Of a stretch of 64,000 nt of DNA, positions 51,425-61,359 are shown piece after piece. Both the position numbers and the translations under genes were made by a program. The stretch is from Hymenobacter aranciens (GTDB lineage: Bacteria; Bacteroidota; Bacteroidia; Cytophagales; Hymenobacteraceae): contig NZ_JAUQSY010000002.1 in NCBI RefSeq assembly GCF_030580865.1, positions 310,001 to 374,000 on the forward strand. Direction: 5' to 3'. The notes below the pieces were generated by a model. The model searched no databases and had not been told where the DNA came from. It saw only the letters and a program-made list of their open reading frames with translations. Numbering within the stretch: position 1 is the stretch's first letter; each line of letters starts with the position of its first letter.

Positions 51425-52102
51425 ATGGAACCCCAAAATCCCACCCCCGACCCCAGCAACCACCTCGGCTGGATTGCTCCCACCGAAGCTGGCCGCGCCG
51501 CCCAGCTGCTACTGGCGCACCCGCACCTCGTAGCCGAGAAGCTGGAGCTGCGCTGGTTTCCCAACGCCCAGCTGCTCACCCACGCCACCACGCACCAGTC
51601 GGCCATCGATAGCAAAAGCACCCTGGCCACCGGGCGCCCCATCCACACCCGCGCCATTGAGAAGGCCGTGGCGGGCATGCGCCAGCCTTTGTCCGAGCTG
51701 CGCGGCGTCATCAAAAAGAAATTCAAGGACGACTACGAGGCATATTACCCCACGTTCGGGCTGGTGAAATCGGGCCCCAACTGGATACTGCCCGTCGACC
51801 ACGACGTGCTGGTGAAGAATCTACAGACCAAGCTCCTGCCCGCCCTCACCAAGTACGGCTTCGCCGACGACCCCGACACCGGCACCGCCATCTGGCAGCC
51901 CCTGCTCAATGCCCTCGACACGGCCAACACCGATGCCAGCAAAACCGACGCCAGCCGCGCCGAGGCCGTGGGCACCAGCGCCCCGCAGGACGAGCAGACT
52001 ACCAAGGCCCTGCGGGCGCTGGTGCACCTCGTGCAGGCCCAGTTCCCCGATACCTGGGAGGCCGTGCTCCGGGAGTGGGAGTGGCAGAAGACGAGTTTTT
52101 AA
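51425..52102 (+). CDS. Unrecognised cytoplasmic protein
   Basis: 225 residues from the ATG at 51425 (MEPQNPTPDPSNHLGW). No signal peptide. Mostly helical; a basic region VIKKKFKDDYEAYYPTFGLVKSG near residues 97-119, and an Ala/Thr-rich linker (TDASKTDASRAEAVGTSAPQ) before a final helix ending in WEAVLREWEWQKTSF. I do not recognise a family. Longer upstream frames run through the 42-bp array and are not accepted. It ends at a strong terminator, so it is not co-transcribed with the ATPase gene. Confidence 0.65.
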   Translation: MEPQNPTPDPSNHLGWIAPTEAGRAAQLLLAHPHLVAEKLELRWFPNAQLLTHATTHQSAIDSKSTLATGRPIHTRAIEKAVAGMRQPLSELRGVIKKKFKDDYEAYYPTFGLVKSGPNWILPVDHDVLVKNLQTKLLPALTKYGFADDPDTGTAIWQPLLNALDTANTDASKTDASRAEAVGTSAPQDEQTTKALRALVHLVQAQFPDTWEAVLREWEWQKTSF

Positions 52103-52118
52103 TTCAGGTTTGAAATGA

Positions 52119-52149
52119 AAACACCCCCGGCTGGCGGCCGGGGGTGTTT
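52119..52149 (+). terminator. Terminator after the 51.4-kb gene
   Basis: 12-bp stem AAACACCCCCGG (52119-52130) with CCGGGGGTGTTT (52138-52149), then CTTTG. Confidence 0.85.
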
Positions 52150-52184
52150 CTTTGTGGAGTGGTTTTACTTTTTAGCTGGCAGGA

Positions 52185-53543
52185 ATGATTGATGAAATTG
52201 TAATTCAGGATTTCAAAAGCTATGACCAGGCAAACCTTGTTCTAGCACCTTTGACTCTACTCATTGGAGCGAATGCTTCTGGGAAAACGAATGCCATTGA
52301 GGCATTGCGCTTTCTTTCTCGAATGGCACGAGGACAACGCTTAAATGACATTCTTGAGGATTTTCGGCAGGACGACTTATTGATTAGGGGAAAAGTTTCA
52401 GATATTCCTTACGATGGTCAAAACACATCGACACAATTTCCTCTGATTGGTTTCTCAGTGTTTTTGTCATTGCCCTCTAAGTGGCGCTACTTATCTATCT
52501 CACTGGAGATGCAAGCCGCGCCTGTAGATAGCCGAGTAATTTTCGAGTCAGTCAACGAAGAATGGGACGCAAAAAGCCCTGTTTTGTATGAGACTGGAAT
52601 TAATGTTGAGGCCTATATTCACCAAGTTCAGGTTTCCTACAACAGCTTTACTAATAGGAAGCATTCCTCACTTGCCGTCTCCAACCGCCAAGCTATATTC
52701 ACCCAGCTTGACGTCCCTTCTCGCTTCGAAACTAAAAAAGCCCAAGAAATCATCCCCGCCGTCGTCACCGAATTCCAGGAAGCCCTGCGCAACATCATCT
52801 TCCTCGACCTGAACCCGCGGGCGATGGTGGACTACAGCTTCATCGTGGACAAGGTGCTGCGGCCCGACGGGCGCAACCTCTCCAGCGTGCTCTACGACAT
52901 CTGCGAAACGCAGCAGCGCAAGGCCGAGGTGCTGCGCTTCATCGGCGAGTTGCCCGAGCAGCGCATCAGCGACGTCAAGTTTCTGGTAGGCCCCCGGCAG
53001 GAAGTGATGGTGCAGCTCACCGAAACCTTCGGCGGGCAAACCACCGACCGCGAGGCCCCGCTCCTCTCCGATGGCACCCTGCGGGTGCTGGCCATTGCGG
53101 CGGCCCTGCTCTCGGCCCCCACCGGCGGGCTGGTGGTGGTGGAGGAAATCGACAACGGTGTGCACCCCAGCCGGGCCCGCGAGCTGCTGGCCAACATCCT
53201 GGCCGCCTCCAAAAAGAATAGCCTGCGGGTGCTACTCACCAGCCACAACCCCGCCCTGCTCGACACCCTGCCCAAAGAATCGGTGCCCGACGTGGTGTGC
53301 TGCTACCGCGACCCCGAGCAGGGCGACAGCCGCCTCGTGCGCCTGGCCGACCTCACCGACTACCCCGACCTGGTAGCCCGCGGCCCCCTCGGCCAGCTCA
53401 TGACCCAGGGCCTGCTCGACCGCTACCTCAAAAACCAGCGCACGCCCGAGCAAAAGGCCGAACAAGCCCAGGAATGGCTCCGGCAGTTGCAGCTCGACGA
53501 TGAAGAGGAAGATGCCATTGAACCCGTTAAGCAGGGAGAATAG
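52185..53543 (+). CDS. AAA/ABC-type ATPase (RecF/OLD-like, AAA_21), first gene of a pair
   Basis: 452 residues from the ATG at 52185 (MIDEIVIQDFKSYDQA). Walker A is GANASGKT at 28-35; the ABC-like signature is LLSDGTLRVLAIAAALL near 290; Walker B with the catalytic Glu is GGLVVVEEIDNGVHPSR near 310; an H-loop-type His follows in LLTSHNPALLDTLP. No Toprim domain is seen, so it is not a full OLD nuclease. The last 60 residues are helical and acidic. The 5' part of the gene (to about 52740) is clearly AT-rich with different codon use from the GC-rich 3' part. The stop is 2 bp before the next start, so both genes form one operon; similar ATPases often pair with an effector in defence modules. Confidence 0.85.
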   Translation: MIDEIVIQDFKSYDQANLVLAPLTLLIGANASGKTNAIEALRFLSRMARGQRLNDILEDFRQDDLLIRGKVSDIPYDGQNTSTQFPLIGFSVFLSLPSKWRYLSISLEMQAAPVDSRVIFESVNEEWDAKSPVLYETGINVEAYIHQVQVSYNSFTNRKHSSLAVSNRQAIFTQLDVPSRFETKKAQEIIPAVVTEFQEALRNIIFLDLNPRAMVDYSFIVDKVLRPDGRNLSSVLYDICETQQRKAEVLRFIGELPEQRISDVKFLVGPRQEVMVQLTETFGGQTTDREAPLLSDGTLRVLAIAAALLSAPTGGLVVVEEIDNGVHPSRARELLANILAASKKNSLRVLLTSHNPALLDTLPKESVPDVVCCYRDPEQGDSRLVRLADLTDYPDLVARGPLGQLMTQGLLDRYLKNQRTPEQKAEQAQEWLRQLQLDDEEEDAIEPVKQGE

Positions 53544-53545
53544 TC

Positions 53546-54034
53546 ATGCACGAGGTTCTGCTTATCGACACCAGCGTGTTCTGTCGCATTCTGCGGGTAG
53601 AGCATAAATGCACGGCGGCCGAACACGCCGCCACACTAGCCGAGCTGGAAGCACTGATAGTGCGACCCGGCATCATCACCAACCTGCTGCTGCCAGCGGC
53701 CACCATCTACGAAACCGGCAACCACATTGCTCAGAACGGCAACGGCACCGAGCGCCGGAAAGCGGCTCTACGCTTCGTCAAACGTGTGCAACAGGCCTTC
53801 GACGGCCAAGCGCCTTGGACGCCGACCGAGCTACCCGGCCTCAGCCAGATGCGCGGCTGGCTGGCCGAGTTTCCTGACCGCGCCACAATGGGCGTAGGTT
53901 TGGGCGACCTCTCTATTATCAAAACCTTCGAAGACCTGTGCGGCAAGACGCCTAACGCCCGGGTCCGCATCTGGTCGCTTGACCACCACCTAAGCAGCTA
54001 CGACCGTCAGCCCACCGGCTCCCTAGCGGGCTAA
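53546..54034 (+). CDS. PIN-like domain protein, putative nuclease partner of the ATPase
   Basis: 162 residues from the ATG at 53546. Acidic residues are placed as in PIN-fold nucleases: Asp8 in EVLLIDTSVF, Glu56 in ATIYETGNHI, Asp near 124 in GVGLGDLSIIKTFED, and a final Asp near 149 in RIWSLDHHLSSYD. PIN enzymes cut RNA (or DNA) with Mg2+ and are common toxins. Here no antitoxin is adjacent; instead the ATPase gene precedes it by 2 bp. A regulated nuclease effector is inferred. A non-catalytic PIN-like protein remains possible because the motif spacing is loose. Confidence 0.65.
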   Translation: MHEVLLIDTSVFCRILRVEHKCTAAEHAATLAELEALIVRPGIITNLLLPAATIYETGNHIAQNGNGTERRKAALRFVKRVQQAFDGQAPWTPTELPGLSQMRGWLAEFPDRATMGVGLGDLSIIKTFEDLCGKTPNARVRIWSLDHHLSSYDRQPTGSLAG

Positions 54035-54068
54035 GCACCTGCCAGCGCTTTGACGTTGTCTTCGACGT

Positions 54069-54105
54069 AAAAAGCCCCGCTGCCAGCCTGGCAGCGGGGC
54101 TTTTT
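54069..54105. terminator. Strong bidirectional terminator
   Basis: 17-bp perfect stem, AAAAAGCCCCGCTGCCA (54069-54085) with TGGCAGCGGGGCTTTTT (54089-54105), three-base loop. It separates the PIN gene from the convergent T9SS gene. Confidence 0.95.
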
Positions 54106-54121
54106 CATGCTTAATAACCGG

Positions 54122-55885
54122 CTACTCCACCACCAGCCGCCCGGTGGCCGCGCCGGCCCGCAGCAGGTAGAGGCCGGGGGCCAGGCCCGTCAGGTCGAGG
54201 GGTACTTCGGTGGCCTGGGCGGGCACCGTGAGGGCGCGCACCGGGCGGCCCAGGGCATCGAGCACGGCCAGCGGGCGGGCCGTGGCGGCTGGCGTGGGCA
54301 GGCGCAGCACCGCCCGGCCGTGGGCCGGGCTGGGCAGCACCGCCAGCGCCGGGGCCGGGGCGGCCGCGCGGGCGGGCAGGGTCGTCACATTGGCCAGCTT
54401 GGCCAATACCACGTCGCCGCCGGTGGCGTAGGAGGTGGCGCCGCCCGGGCTCCACTGCAAGGTGCTGCCCCCCACGGTGAGGCTGCCGCGCAGGCTGCCC
54501 GTCAGGTAGTAGTTGGCCTGGCCATCGAGGGTCCCGCCCATCAGGCCGAAGCTCAGGGCGCGGGCCGGGCGCGGCATCAGCGTGGGCGCGTGCCACCGCC
54601 CGGCCAGGTCGAGCTGCGCCACAAACACCTGCAGCTCGCCGGCCGGACAGGCCACCGTATAGCTCCCCAGGCTGGCCTGCACGGCCGCCGGGCGGCCACC
54701 CACCACGCCCAGCACCACCACGTTGCCAGTTGCATCAAGCCGCGGCTCCAGCAGCGCTGCCGTGCTCGGTGTGGTAGGCTGCAGCAGGTGCACGGCCTGC
54801 CACTGCCCCGTGCCCGACAGCCGCGCCAGGAAGCCCGCAAGGCTGTTGCCGCCCAGGCCGGCCGGTGGGGCCAGCGTGGTGCTGCCCAGCCCGGTGCCGG
54901 CCTTGCCCCGGCCGCTCACCCACAGCTCGCCGCCGGCGGTGTAGGCGCCGCCGATGACCGCGCTGGTGGCGTGGCCGGGGTCGTCCAGGGCCCAGTCCCA
55001 TTGGTTGGTGGGGCCCAGCTGGGCCACCAGCCAGGACTCGTTGGCGCCAGCCGGGGCCGTCAGCCGCAGCGGACCAAATGCCAGCTCGCCGGCGCTGTGG
55101 CTACCCAGCACCGCCACCTGCCCGGCCGGCCCCACGGCCACCTCCAGGGAGGGGAAAAAGTCGGTGGTGCTGGTGGCGGCGGCCGCCGCCAGCCACTGCC
55201 CGGCTGCGCTCAGGCGGGCCACGTAGAGGTTTTGCTCGTTCCACGCCCCGGCCGGGGGCAGCACGGTACTGCCAAAGCTCAGCGCGTCGTTATAGGTGCC
55301 GGCCAGCACTACGCCCCCCGTGCTGGGGTCGAGGGCCAGGGCCGGGCGGGTGCTGCGGGCCGGCACGGTGCGCAGCCACTGGCACTGCCCCGTGCTGCTG
55401 AGCCGAGCCACAAACAGCCCCTCCCCCCCGCTGCCCAGCGGCTGGCTTTGCCCACCGATGACGACGCTGCCCCCGCGCGCATAGCCACTCACGTACACCT
55501 CGCCGGCCGGGGTCGCGGCCAGGCCGGTCACGTCGGCATCGTACCCGGCACCGCCCCCCAGCGGCGTGCTGCTGATGGGCGTGAGCCAGGCCCACTGCCC
55601 GGCGGGCGTGGCCTGCGCCACGTAGCCCCCGGCAGCGGGGCCCACGCTGCCGGCGCTGCCAAAGTCGCGCCGCAGGGGCGCCCCGCTGCCGGGCTCGTAC
55701 TCGCCACCCACGTACACGTTGCCGGCCGCATCGGTAGCCAAGGCATTGGGCTGTATCCGCGAGTTGTCGGTAGGGGTCGGGTTGGTGGTTTGCAGGCCCC
55801 ACTGCCAGGTGGGGGTTTGGGCCGGGCCCAGGGTGGCCAGCAGCACCAAACTCAGGGTGCCGCAAAGGCTGGAAATACGCAGCAT
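54122..55885 (-). CDS. T9SS type A sorted beta-propeller protein
   Basis: 587 residues from the ATG at 55883-55885 (MLRISSLCGTLSLVLLATLGPAQ signal peptide). Repeats of the form ALATDAAGNVYVGGEY..G, GLAATPAGEVYVSGYARG, LALDPSTGGVVLAGTYND and GGELWVSGRGK, each followed by a VARLS..GQW strand, suggest an SBBP-type beta-propeller (about 25-490). The C terminus (LAVLPSPAHGRAVLRLP...AVLDALGRPV...LAPGLYLLRA...GRLVVE) is a type A sorting domain in which the usual YPNP reads LPSP. Extracellular; ligand unknown. A -7 octamer lies at 55921-55928, directly beside the terminator of the next gene. Confidence 0.82.
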   Translation of the reverse strand: MLRISSLCGTLSLVLLATLGPAQTPTWQWGLQTTNPTPTDNSRIQPNALATDAAGNVYVGGEYEPGSGAPLRRDFGSAGSVGPAAGGYVAQATPAGQWAWLTPISSTPLGGGAGYDADVTGLAATPAGEVYVSGYARGGSVVIGGQSQPLGSGGEGLFVARLSSTGQCQWLRTVPARSTRPALALDPSTGGVVLAGTYNDALSFGSTVLPPAGAWNEQNLYVARLSAAGQWLAAAAATSTTDFFPSLEVAVGPAGQVAVLGSHSAGELAFGPLRLTAPAGANESWLVAQLGPTNQWDWALDDPGHATSAVIGGAYTAGGELWVSGRGKAGTGLGSTTLAPPAGLGGNSLAGFLARLSGTGQWQAVHLLQPTTPSTAALLEPRLDATGNVVVLGVVGGRPAAVQASLGSYTVACPAGELQVFVAQLDLAGRWHAPTLMPRPARALSFGLMGGTLDGQANYYLTGSLRGSLTVGGSTLQWSPGGATSYATGGDVVLAKLANVTTLPARAAAPAPALAVLPSPAHGRAVLRLPTPAATARPLAVLDALGRPVRALTVPAQATEVPLDLTGLAPGLYLLRAGAATGRLVVE

Positions 55886-55920
55886 AAATCAGGAAAGCCA
55901 GGTAAGCGTGCTGGCTGATA

Positions 55921-55928
55921 CAAAGGTC
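55921..55928 (-). promoter_or_regulatory. -7 octamer of the beta-propeller T9SS gene
   Basis: Minus-strand GACCTTTG, 35 bp before the ATG. The 22-bp-upstream position is occupied by the stem-loop 55935-55986, not by either 18-bp motif. Confidence 0.5.
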
Positions 55929-55934
55929 GGGCAG

Positions 55935-55986
55935 AAACCACAAGGCGCACCATCCCCGCGGCTGGGGATGGTGCGCCTTGTGGTTT
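55935..55986. terminator. Terminator with a 23-bp perfect stem
   Basis: 55935-55957 pairs with 55964-55986 (AAACCACAAGG... with ...CCTTGTGGTTT) around a 6-base loop. It ends the 56-61 kb gene on the minus strand and insulates it from the -7 element 6 bp further on. Confidence 0.92.
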
Positions 55987-56005
55987 CGGCAGCGCCGGGA
56001 GTGGG

Positions 56006-59000
56006 TTATTCCTTCACCACTTTCAGCCGCTGCACGGGCTGCCCCGGCACCGCCAGGTGCAGCACATACAGGCCGGGCGCGAGGGCCGCCAGGTTCGGCA
56101 GCGCCAGCTGCGAGGTCCCGGCGGGGGCGGCTACTTCACGCTGCAGCTGCACGCGGCCGGTGGCATCGGTGAGGCGGAGCGTGGCCCCGCTCAAGGCCGT
56201 CGGCGCGTCCAGGGTCAGCCTCAGCTGGTCGCGGAAGGGGTTGGGGGCCACGGTGAGGCGGTGGAGTGGTGAAGTGGTGAGTTGAACCGCCCGCACCGGC
56301 GAGTAGCTGGCCGTGCCATCAAGGTCCACCTGCCGCAGGCGGTAGTAGCGGGTATGCGGGTCGGAGGGCATGGGGGTATGAGGGGCTAAAAAGGTGTAGG
56401 CCGTGGCGCGGGCGGTGCTGCCCTGGGCCTGCTCCTCTCCTATTTTCTCGAAGCGCTTGCCGTCCAGGCTGCGCTCAATCTCAAAGCGGGCGCTGTTCTT
56501 CTCACTAGCCGTGGCCCAGCGCAGGCGGGCGGCGCGGCCCTCAGCCTCGGCCGTGAAGCCGGTTAGCTCCACCGGCAGCGGGGCTTCGTTGTAGCCGATG
56601 GTGAAATCGGAGAAGCCGGTGAGGCCGGCGCGGCTGAGTACGGGGGCGGTGTTGGAGCCGGTGGTGGCTACCGGGGTGCCCAGCAGGGCCCAGGGCGAGG
56701 CGGCGTCGGGGCGCTTGAGTAGCAGGGTTTCGGCGTAGCTGCTCACGCCCTGCATCCCGGTGAAGGTGAACGTGGCCGTGTAGCTGCCGCCCGCCAGGCC
56801 ATTGGCGGCGATGAAGCGCCAGAAGCCCCCGGGGGCCGCCTTGTGCACGGTGAGGCTGCCCTCGGTGAGGGGCAGGCCCTGGTCGCCGGCGGCTTCGGCC
56901 ACAAATTCGGCCGTGAGGGTGCCGCCCGTGGTGGGCGCGGTGGTGTAGTCGATTCGGGCCGGGCGGTCCAGGCTGCCCAGCACCAGGGGAAACTCGCGGG
57001 GGCCGTTAGCGGTGCTCAGCCAGCACCGGAACGGGCCGGCCACGCGGCCGGTGTTGCCGGGCGTCGCGTCGAGCCAGCCCTCATACGCCGTGCTGATGCC
57101 CAGAGTGAGCAGGTTGGTCGCCGTGCTGGTTACGATGCCCTGCTTGAGCTGCAACATCCCGGCTACGTTAACCGGCAGCCCCAGCGTCACCCCGGCGGGG
57201 TTATCAAACACCAGATGGGCATTGGGGCTGCTGAGGGAGGCCGCCGGGAAGGCACTGGTCAGCGTTTGGGGCGTGGTGCCGCTGAGCACATAGCTGGTGC
57301 CCCCCGCAAAGGTGCGCGTGCCGGTGCTTTGAATGTTGCCCACGGCCGCCGTGCCGGTGGTGGCCCCGGCGGGGTCGCCCAGGCGCAGGGTGCTCACCAC
57401 GGCCCCGCCGGTGGTGGTGAAGGTGCCGGTGCCGGTGAAGAGGCTGGTGCCCATATCGAGCGTGGCGCCGGCGGCCACCAGGGCATTCACCCGCCCGCTG
57501 ATGGTGCCGGTGTTCAGGAAAGTTTGCCCGCCGGCCTGGGCGAAGCTCAGCTTCTGGCCGGTGCTGGTGGCGCTGGTGTTGCCGGTGCTCACGGTGCCGG
57601 CGTTGCTGAAGTTGCCGCTGAGCGTGACGGTGCCCACGGTGTAGGCCAAGGTGGGGCCCGTAGCCCCCGACAGCAGGTGGAACGTGGCCCCGCTGGCCAC
57701 CACGAAGTCGCCGGCCACGGCCAGGGGGTTCGGGCGTAAGGTATTGGTATTGGTATTCGCCGCCTGGGCCGCCGCGAAGGTGCCCCCGTTGAGCTGGAAG
57801 CTGCCCCGCACGTTCACCACCGTGCTAGTGATGGTGCTGATGCTGCCAAAGCTGCCCACTACTTTGGTGCCGGCCTGCTGCACGTAGCCGCCGCTGCCGT
57901 CGGCCGCGCCCAGCGTGAGCGTGCTGGCGGTCGCACTGGGCACATTGAACAGGCGCAGCGTGCCCAGGCCGGTGCTCACCACGCGCAGCGTGCCGGTAAT
58001 GGTGGCCACGGCCGTGGCCGCCCACACCGATGGCGTACCCACCGTGAGGGTGCCGACTGGCAGGGTGCTCAGGTTGATATCCACGTTAGAGTACGTGGCC
58101 GTGGTGCCCGTCGTACTGAAGCTCTGATTGGTGATGCCCCCGGCCAGCTCCAGCGTCGAGCCCGCCTGCCAGGTGGGCGCGGGCAGGGCAATGTTCGCGG
58201 CCGTGGCGTAGTACACCAGCCGGCCGCCGGGGCCGATGGTGGTCGTCGTCGTGTTGATACCCCGGCTGACCGGCGTGTTGGCCGCCGCCCCCAGGTTGAG
58301 TACCAGCGTACCATTCACGGCCAGGGTGCCGGCCAGGGTAAGCGTGCCCAGGTTGCTGCTGGTGCCCGACACGCCGTCGGCCCCGCTCAGCTGGCCGATG
58401 GACAGCACGCCGCCCGCCGCCACCGTCACGCCGGCGCCGGCGGGGATGGTCAGCAGCTGGCCGGCCACCGTGTTCAGGATGCCGCCGCTCTCGATGGTCA
58501 CGGTTTTCAGGCTTTCGGCGGCGGCCACCGTCACGGTGTGGCCGCCGCGCACCGTGGCCGTGGGCCCAAACTGGTAGGCCGGGGCCACGGGGGCCGGGGC
58601 CCAGCTCAGGTTGTCGGAGGAGCTTTCCCAGGTGGCCGGGCTGCCCCAGGAGCCGCTGGCCGCGCTGCGGAAGTAGCCCGGCGCCACCACCGACTGCACG
58701 GTGTAGGTAGTCGTGGCTTGCTGGTCTTCCGACCGTACCACGATGCTGACGGTGCCGCCCACCGGCAGCGCCGCCGTGGGCGAGCCAGCGTACACCCGCG
58801 TACCATCCACCACGACAGAGGCGTAGTTGTTGCTGGCGATAGGCGTGAGGGTGAACGTGCTGGTGCCGGCCGGCACATACACGGTGTAGCTGGTGATGCC
58901 CGTCGTCAGCACCGGTCCCAGCACACCAGTCGAGGGCACCAGGTTAGTCAGCCGGGCCTCGGTGCCGATGGTGTGCAAGGCCATCACGTTCGAGTTGGCC

Positions 59001-61129
59001 CCCTGCCCCAGGCTGGCGTTGGTAGCCCGCACCCGAACGTAGTAGTCCGTGCCGCTCGGCAGGCCCGATACCACCTGGCTGGTAGTAGTGTAGCCGCTGA
59101 TGGTGAAGGGCGAGCCCGCCACCGCCGACGCAAACGCGGGGCTCGCCGACACGTCGAGCACGTAGCCATCCACCAGGCTGGGGATGGCAGCGCCGTTAAT
59201 GAGCGGGGCCGTCCACTGGACCGTGAAGCCCGTGGTGTTGAGAACGGCACCCCCGGCCCGGGGCACCACCATTGCGTAGCTGCTCACGTAGTTCGAGGTA
59301 GTGTTGCCGTTGCCCAGGTTGAAATTAGTAAGGATGCCGAGGGCCGCGCTGGCTGACTGGTCGGGCAGGGTGGTGAAGCCCACGTTGGCGCCGCCGGGCG
59401 TGCCCTGGTCGCAGTTGTAGTAAGCCACCAGGCTACCCGGCACGGCGGGGCTGGTGCTGGTCATATCGGCCTGCACCTGCTCCTCGGTCAGGGCCGTGTT
59501 GTACACGCGCACCTCGTCGAGACGGCCGTTGAGTTGCTCGCCCACGCTATTGTCGGCCAGAATGCGGCTGCCCAGCCGCCAGCCGAACCCGGTGGTATTG
59601 AAGGCCGGCTGCAGGTTGGTGCCGACAATGGTGCCATCCACGTACAGCCGCAGGGTGGTGCCGTCGTAGGTGGCCGCCACGTGGTGCCAGCGCCCGTCGT
59701 TGATGGCTTTCGAGGTTGGGAAGTCATTGAATTCGCCCACGTAGTACAGCCGGCCGCTGCTGACCATCAGGCCCGCGCGCTGGTTGGTGGTGGCCGTGCC
59801 GTAGTTGCAGATGACGGCGGTGGTGCTGGTGGTCTGCACCCAGGCTTCGAGGGTGCGGGCAGCGTTGCCCTGCGGCAGCTGCGAGCTGGCGCCGGCCACG
59901 TAGTCATCCGTGCCGTCGAAGGCCAGTGCATTGCCGGGCGGCGAGTAGGCCGAGGGGCCGGCGGTGGTGGTGGCCATCAGGTTGCTGTAAGCGCCCTGGC
60001 CCTGCGGGCTCAGCGAGGCTTTTTCGGCCCGCACGCGGTAGTAGTAGGTGGTGGCCGGGCTCAAGCCCGTGAGCGCCTGGCTGGTGGTGCTGCCGCTCAG
60101 GGCGAAGGGCGAGCCGGCCACCAGCGTGGGTGCCGCAAAGGTGGCCGAGGTGGCCACGTCGAGCACGTAGCTATCAGCCGTGCCGATGGCCGAGGCCGCC
60201 CAGTTGGCCGTGAAGCCGGCCGTGCCGATGCCGGTGGCCGCCGTGGCCGTGGGCACCACCAGGGCGTAGCTTTCCACGAAGTTGGAGGTAGTGTTGCCGC
60301 TGGTCAGGGCGAAGTTGCTCAGGTATTCGCCGTTGCCGAAGTAGCCGCCGCTGGTATTGGTAATCTGCTGTAGGGCGGTATTGTCGCCGCTGTCCACGGT
60401 ACTTACCGGCGCGTAGCCGCTGGTGGAGCCCTGCTCCATGGCGAAGTAACCAATGAAGCGGTAGGCGTTGGGCGTGGCCTGGGGCACCGGAATAATGGTT
60501 TTGTAGGTAGCGGTCACCTCGGCAGCCGTGAGCTCCCGGTAGAAGAAGCGCAGCTCATCGAGCCGGCCCCGGAAAAGGTTATAGGGGTACAGGTTGTAGT
60601 TGGGGTACTGGTATAGCTGGTTGGCCAGGCCGCCGATGGCGAGGTAATACGGGTCGTTGCGCCGCCCGGTGCCGCCCGTGCCCGCCGCTTCCAGCTGCCC
60701 ATCCACGTACAGCCGCATGGCCCCCGAGCTCATGGACCGCGTCACGGCCACGTGGTGCCAGCGCCCGTCGTTCACGGCCGTGGTCGACTGAATGGTTACT
60801 TCGGGGTTGCCAATGCCAAAGGCCACCTTGCTGCCCACCAGCGAAATGCCAAAGTCGTTGGTGCTGCCGCTCCGGCCGCCCATCGTCGCATCGACAATGC
60901 CCTGGCCCGCGTACCACTGCGAGCCCGCCCCGCCGCCGCCGGTCTGGGTGGTGTTCAGCCAGAACTCCGTGGTGAGGTCGTGGTCGGAGGGTACCATTAT
61001 CCTCACGTAGTCGTCGATACCATCAAAAGCCAGGGCGTTGCCGGGCCCTTGGGCGCTGGCGAAGCGGGCCGCCAGCAACAGTCCTAATAAAGCCAGCAGC
61101 TGCAGGATACGGGGGAAGAAGTTTGTCAT
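56006..61129 (-). CDS. Very large T9SS protein with two LamG-like domains, FN3-like domains and cadherin-like domain
   Basis: 1707 residues from the ATG at 61127-61129 ([26 protein letters not shown] signal peptide); the upstream open frame is dropped. Order: LamG/concanavalin-like domain ([39 protein letters not shown]), FN3-like stretch ([20 protein letters not shown]), second LamG ([39 protein letters not shown]), another FN3-like stretch, a cadherin-like beta domain ([17 protein letters not shown]), a long beta-helix-like region, and a type A sorting domain ([18 protein letters not shown]...[10 protein letters not shown]...QRLKVVKE). LamG domains usually bind carbohydrate, so a surface adhesin or glycan-binding protein is likely. 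Its promoter carries the second-type 18-mer. Confidence 0.88.
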   Translation of the reverse strand: MTNFFPRILQLLALLGLLLAARFASAQGPGNALAFDGIDDYVRIMVPSDHDLTTEFWLNTTQTGGGGAGSQWYAGQGIVDATMGGRSGSTNDFGISLVGSKVAFGIGNPEVTIQSTTAVNDGRWHHVAVTRSMSSGAMRLYVDGQLEAAGTGGTGRRNDPYYLAIGGLANQLYQYPNYNLYPYNLFRGRLDELRFFYRELTAAEVTATYKTIIPVPQATPNAYRFIGYFAMEQGSTSGYAPVSTVDSGDNTALQQITNTSGGYFGNGEYLSNFALTSGNTTSNFVESYALVVPTATAATGIGTAGFTANWAASAIGTADSYVLDVATSATFAAPTLVAGSPFALSGSTTSQALTGLSPATTYYYRVRAEKASLSPQGQGAYSNLMATTTAGPSAYSPPGNALAFDGTDDYVAGASSQLPQGNAARTLEAWVQTTSTTAVICNYGTATTNQRAGLMVSSGRLYYVGEFNDFPTSKAINDGRWHHVAATYDGTTLRLYVDGTIVGTNLQPAFNTTGFGWRLGSRILADNSVGEQLNGRLDEVRVYNTALTEEQVQADMTSTSPAVPGSLVAYYNCDQGTPGGANVGFTTLPDQSASAALGILTNFNLGNGNTTSNYVSSYAMVVPRAGGAVLNTTGFTVQWTAPLINGAAIPSLVDGYVLDVSASPAFASAVAGSPFTISGYTTTSQVVSGLPSGTDYYVRVRATNASLGQGANSNVMALHTIGTEARLTNLVPSTGVLGPVLTTGITSYTVYVPAGTSTFTLTPIASNNYASVVVDGTRVYAGSPTAALPVGGTVSIVVRSEDQQATTTYTVQSVVAPGYFRSAASGSWGSPATWESSSDNLSWAPAPVAPAYQFGPTATVRGGHTVTVAAAESLKTVTIESGGILNTVAGQLLTIPAGAGVTVAAGGVLSIGQLSGADGVSGTSSNLGTLTLAGTLAVNGTLVLNLGAAANTPVSRGINTTTTTIGPGGRLVYYATAANIALPAPTWQAGSTLELAGGITNQSFSTTGTTATYSNVDINLSTLPVGTLTVGTPSVWAATAVATITGTLRVVSTGLGTLRLFNVPSATASTLTLGAADGSGGYVQQAGTKVVGSFGSISTITSTVVNVRGSFQLNGGTFAAAQAANTNTNTLRPNPLAVAGDFVVASGATFHLLSGATGPTLAYTVGTVTLSGNFSNAGTVSTGNTSATSTGQKLSFAQAGGQTFLNTGTISGRVNALVAAGATLDMGTSLFTGTGTFTTTGGAVVSTLRLGDPAGATTGTAAVGNIQSTGTRTFAGGTSYVLSGTTPQTLTSAFPAASLSSPNAHLVFDNPAGVTLGLPVNVAGMLQLKQGIVTSTATNLLTLGISTAYEGWLDATPGNTGRVAGPFRCWLSTANGPREFPLVLGSLDRPARIDYTTAPTTGGTLTAEFVAEAAGDQGLPLTEGSLTVHKAAPGGFWRFIAANGLAGGSYTATFTFTGMQGVSSYAETLLLKRPDAASPWALLGTPVATTGSNTAPVLSRAGLTGFSDFTIGYNEAPLPVELTGFTAEAEGRAARLRWATASEKNSARFEIERSLDGKRFEKIGEEQAQGSTARATAYTFLAPHTPMPSDPHTRYYRLRQVDLDGTASYSPVRAVQLTTSPLHRLTVAPNPFRDQLRLTLDAPTALSGATLRLTDATGRVQLQREVAAPAGTSQLALPNLAALAPGLYVLHLAVPGQPVQRLKVVKE

Positions 61130-61211
61130 ACTCGGGGTGGTGGAGAGTGGTTGGCGGGTGCTAATACATAAGCTGCCTTTTTCAGCGGCATTTACATATT
61201 TCAACCCGATA

Positions 61212-61259
61212 CAAAGCTACCGGCCCTCCCAAGGCCGCGCAATCGCATGTTGATGCTAG
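61212..61259 (-). promoter_or_regulatory. Second-type 18-mer plus -7 promoter of the LamG T9SS gene
   Basis: Minus-strand CTAGCATCAACATGCGAT (61242-61259), 22 bp, then TAGCTTTG (61212-61219), a full match to TAnnTTTG; 82 bp before the ATG. The 22-bp spacer differs in sequence from the 36.5 and 51.0 kb copies. Confidence 0.78.
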
Positions 61260-61277
61260 GGCCTCTGCTCCTGCCCG

Positions 61278-61326
61278 CACGCAAAACCGCCCCGTCCGGC
61301 AGGGCCGAACGGGGCGGTTTTGCGTG
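61278..61326. terminator. Terminator after the HipA-like gene
   Basis: 18-bp perfect stem CACGCAAAACCGCCCCGT (61278-61295) with ACGGGGCGGTTTTGCGTG (61309-61326). It separates the HipA operon from the promoter of the LamG gene. Confidence 0.9.
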
Positions 61327-61359
61327 GCACTTATACTCGTGGTAGTGCGCTTAGTAGAA

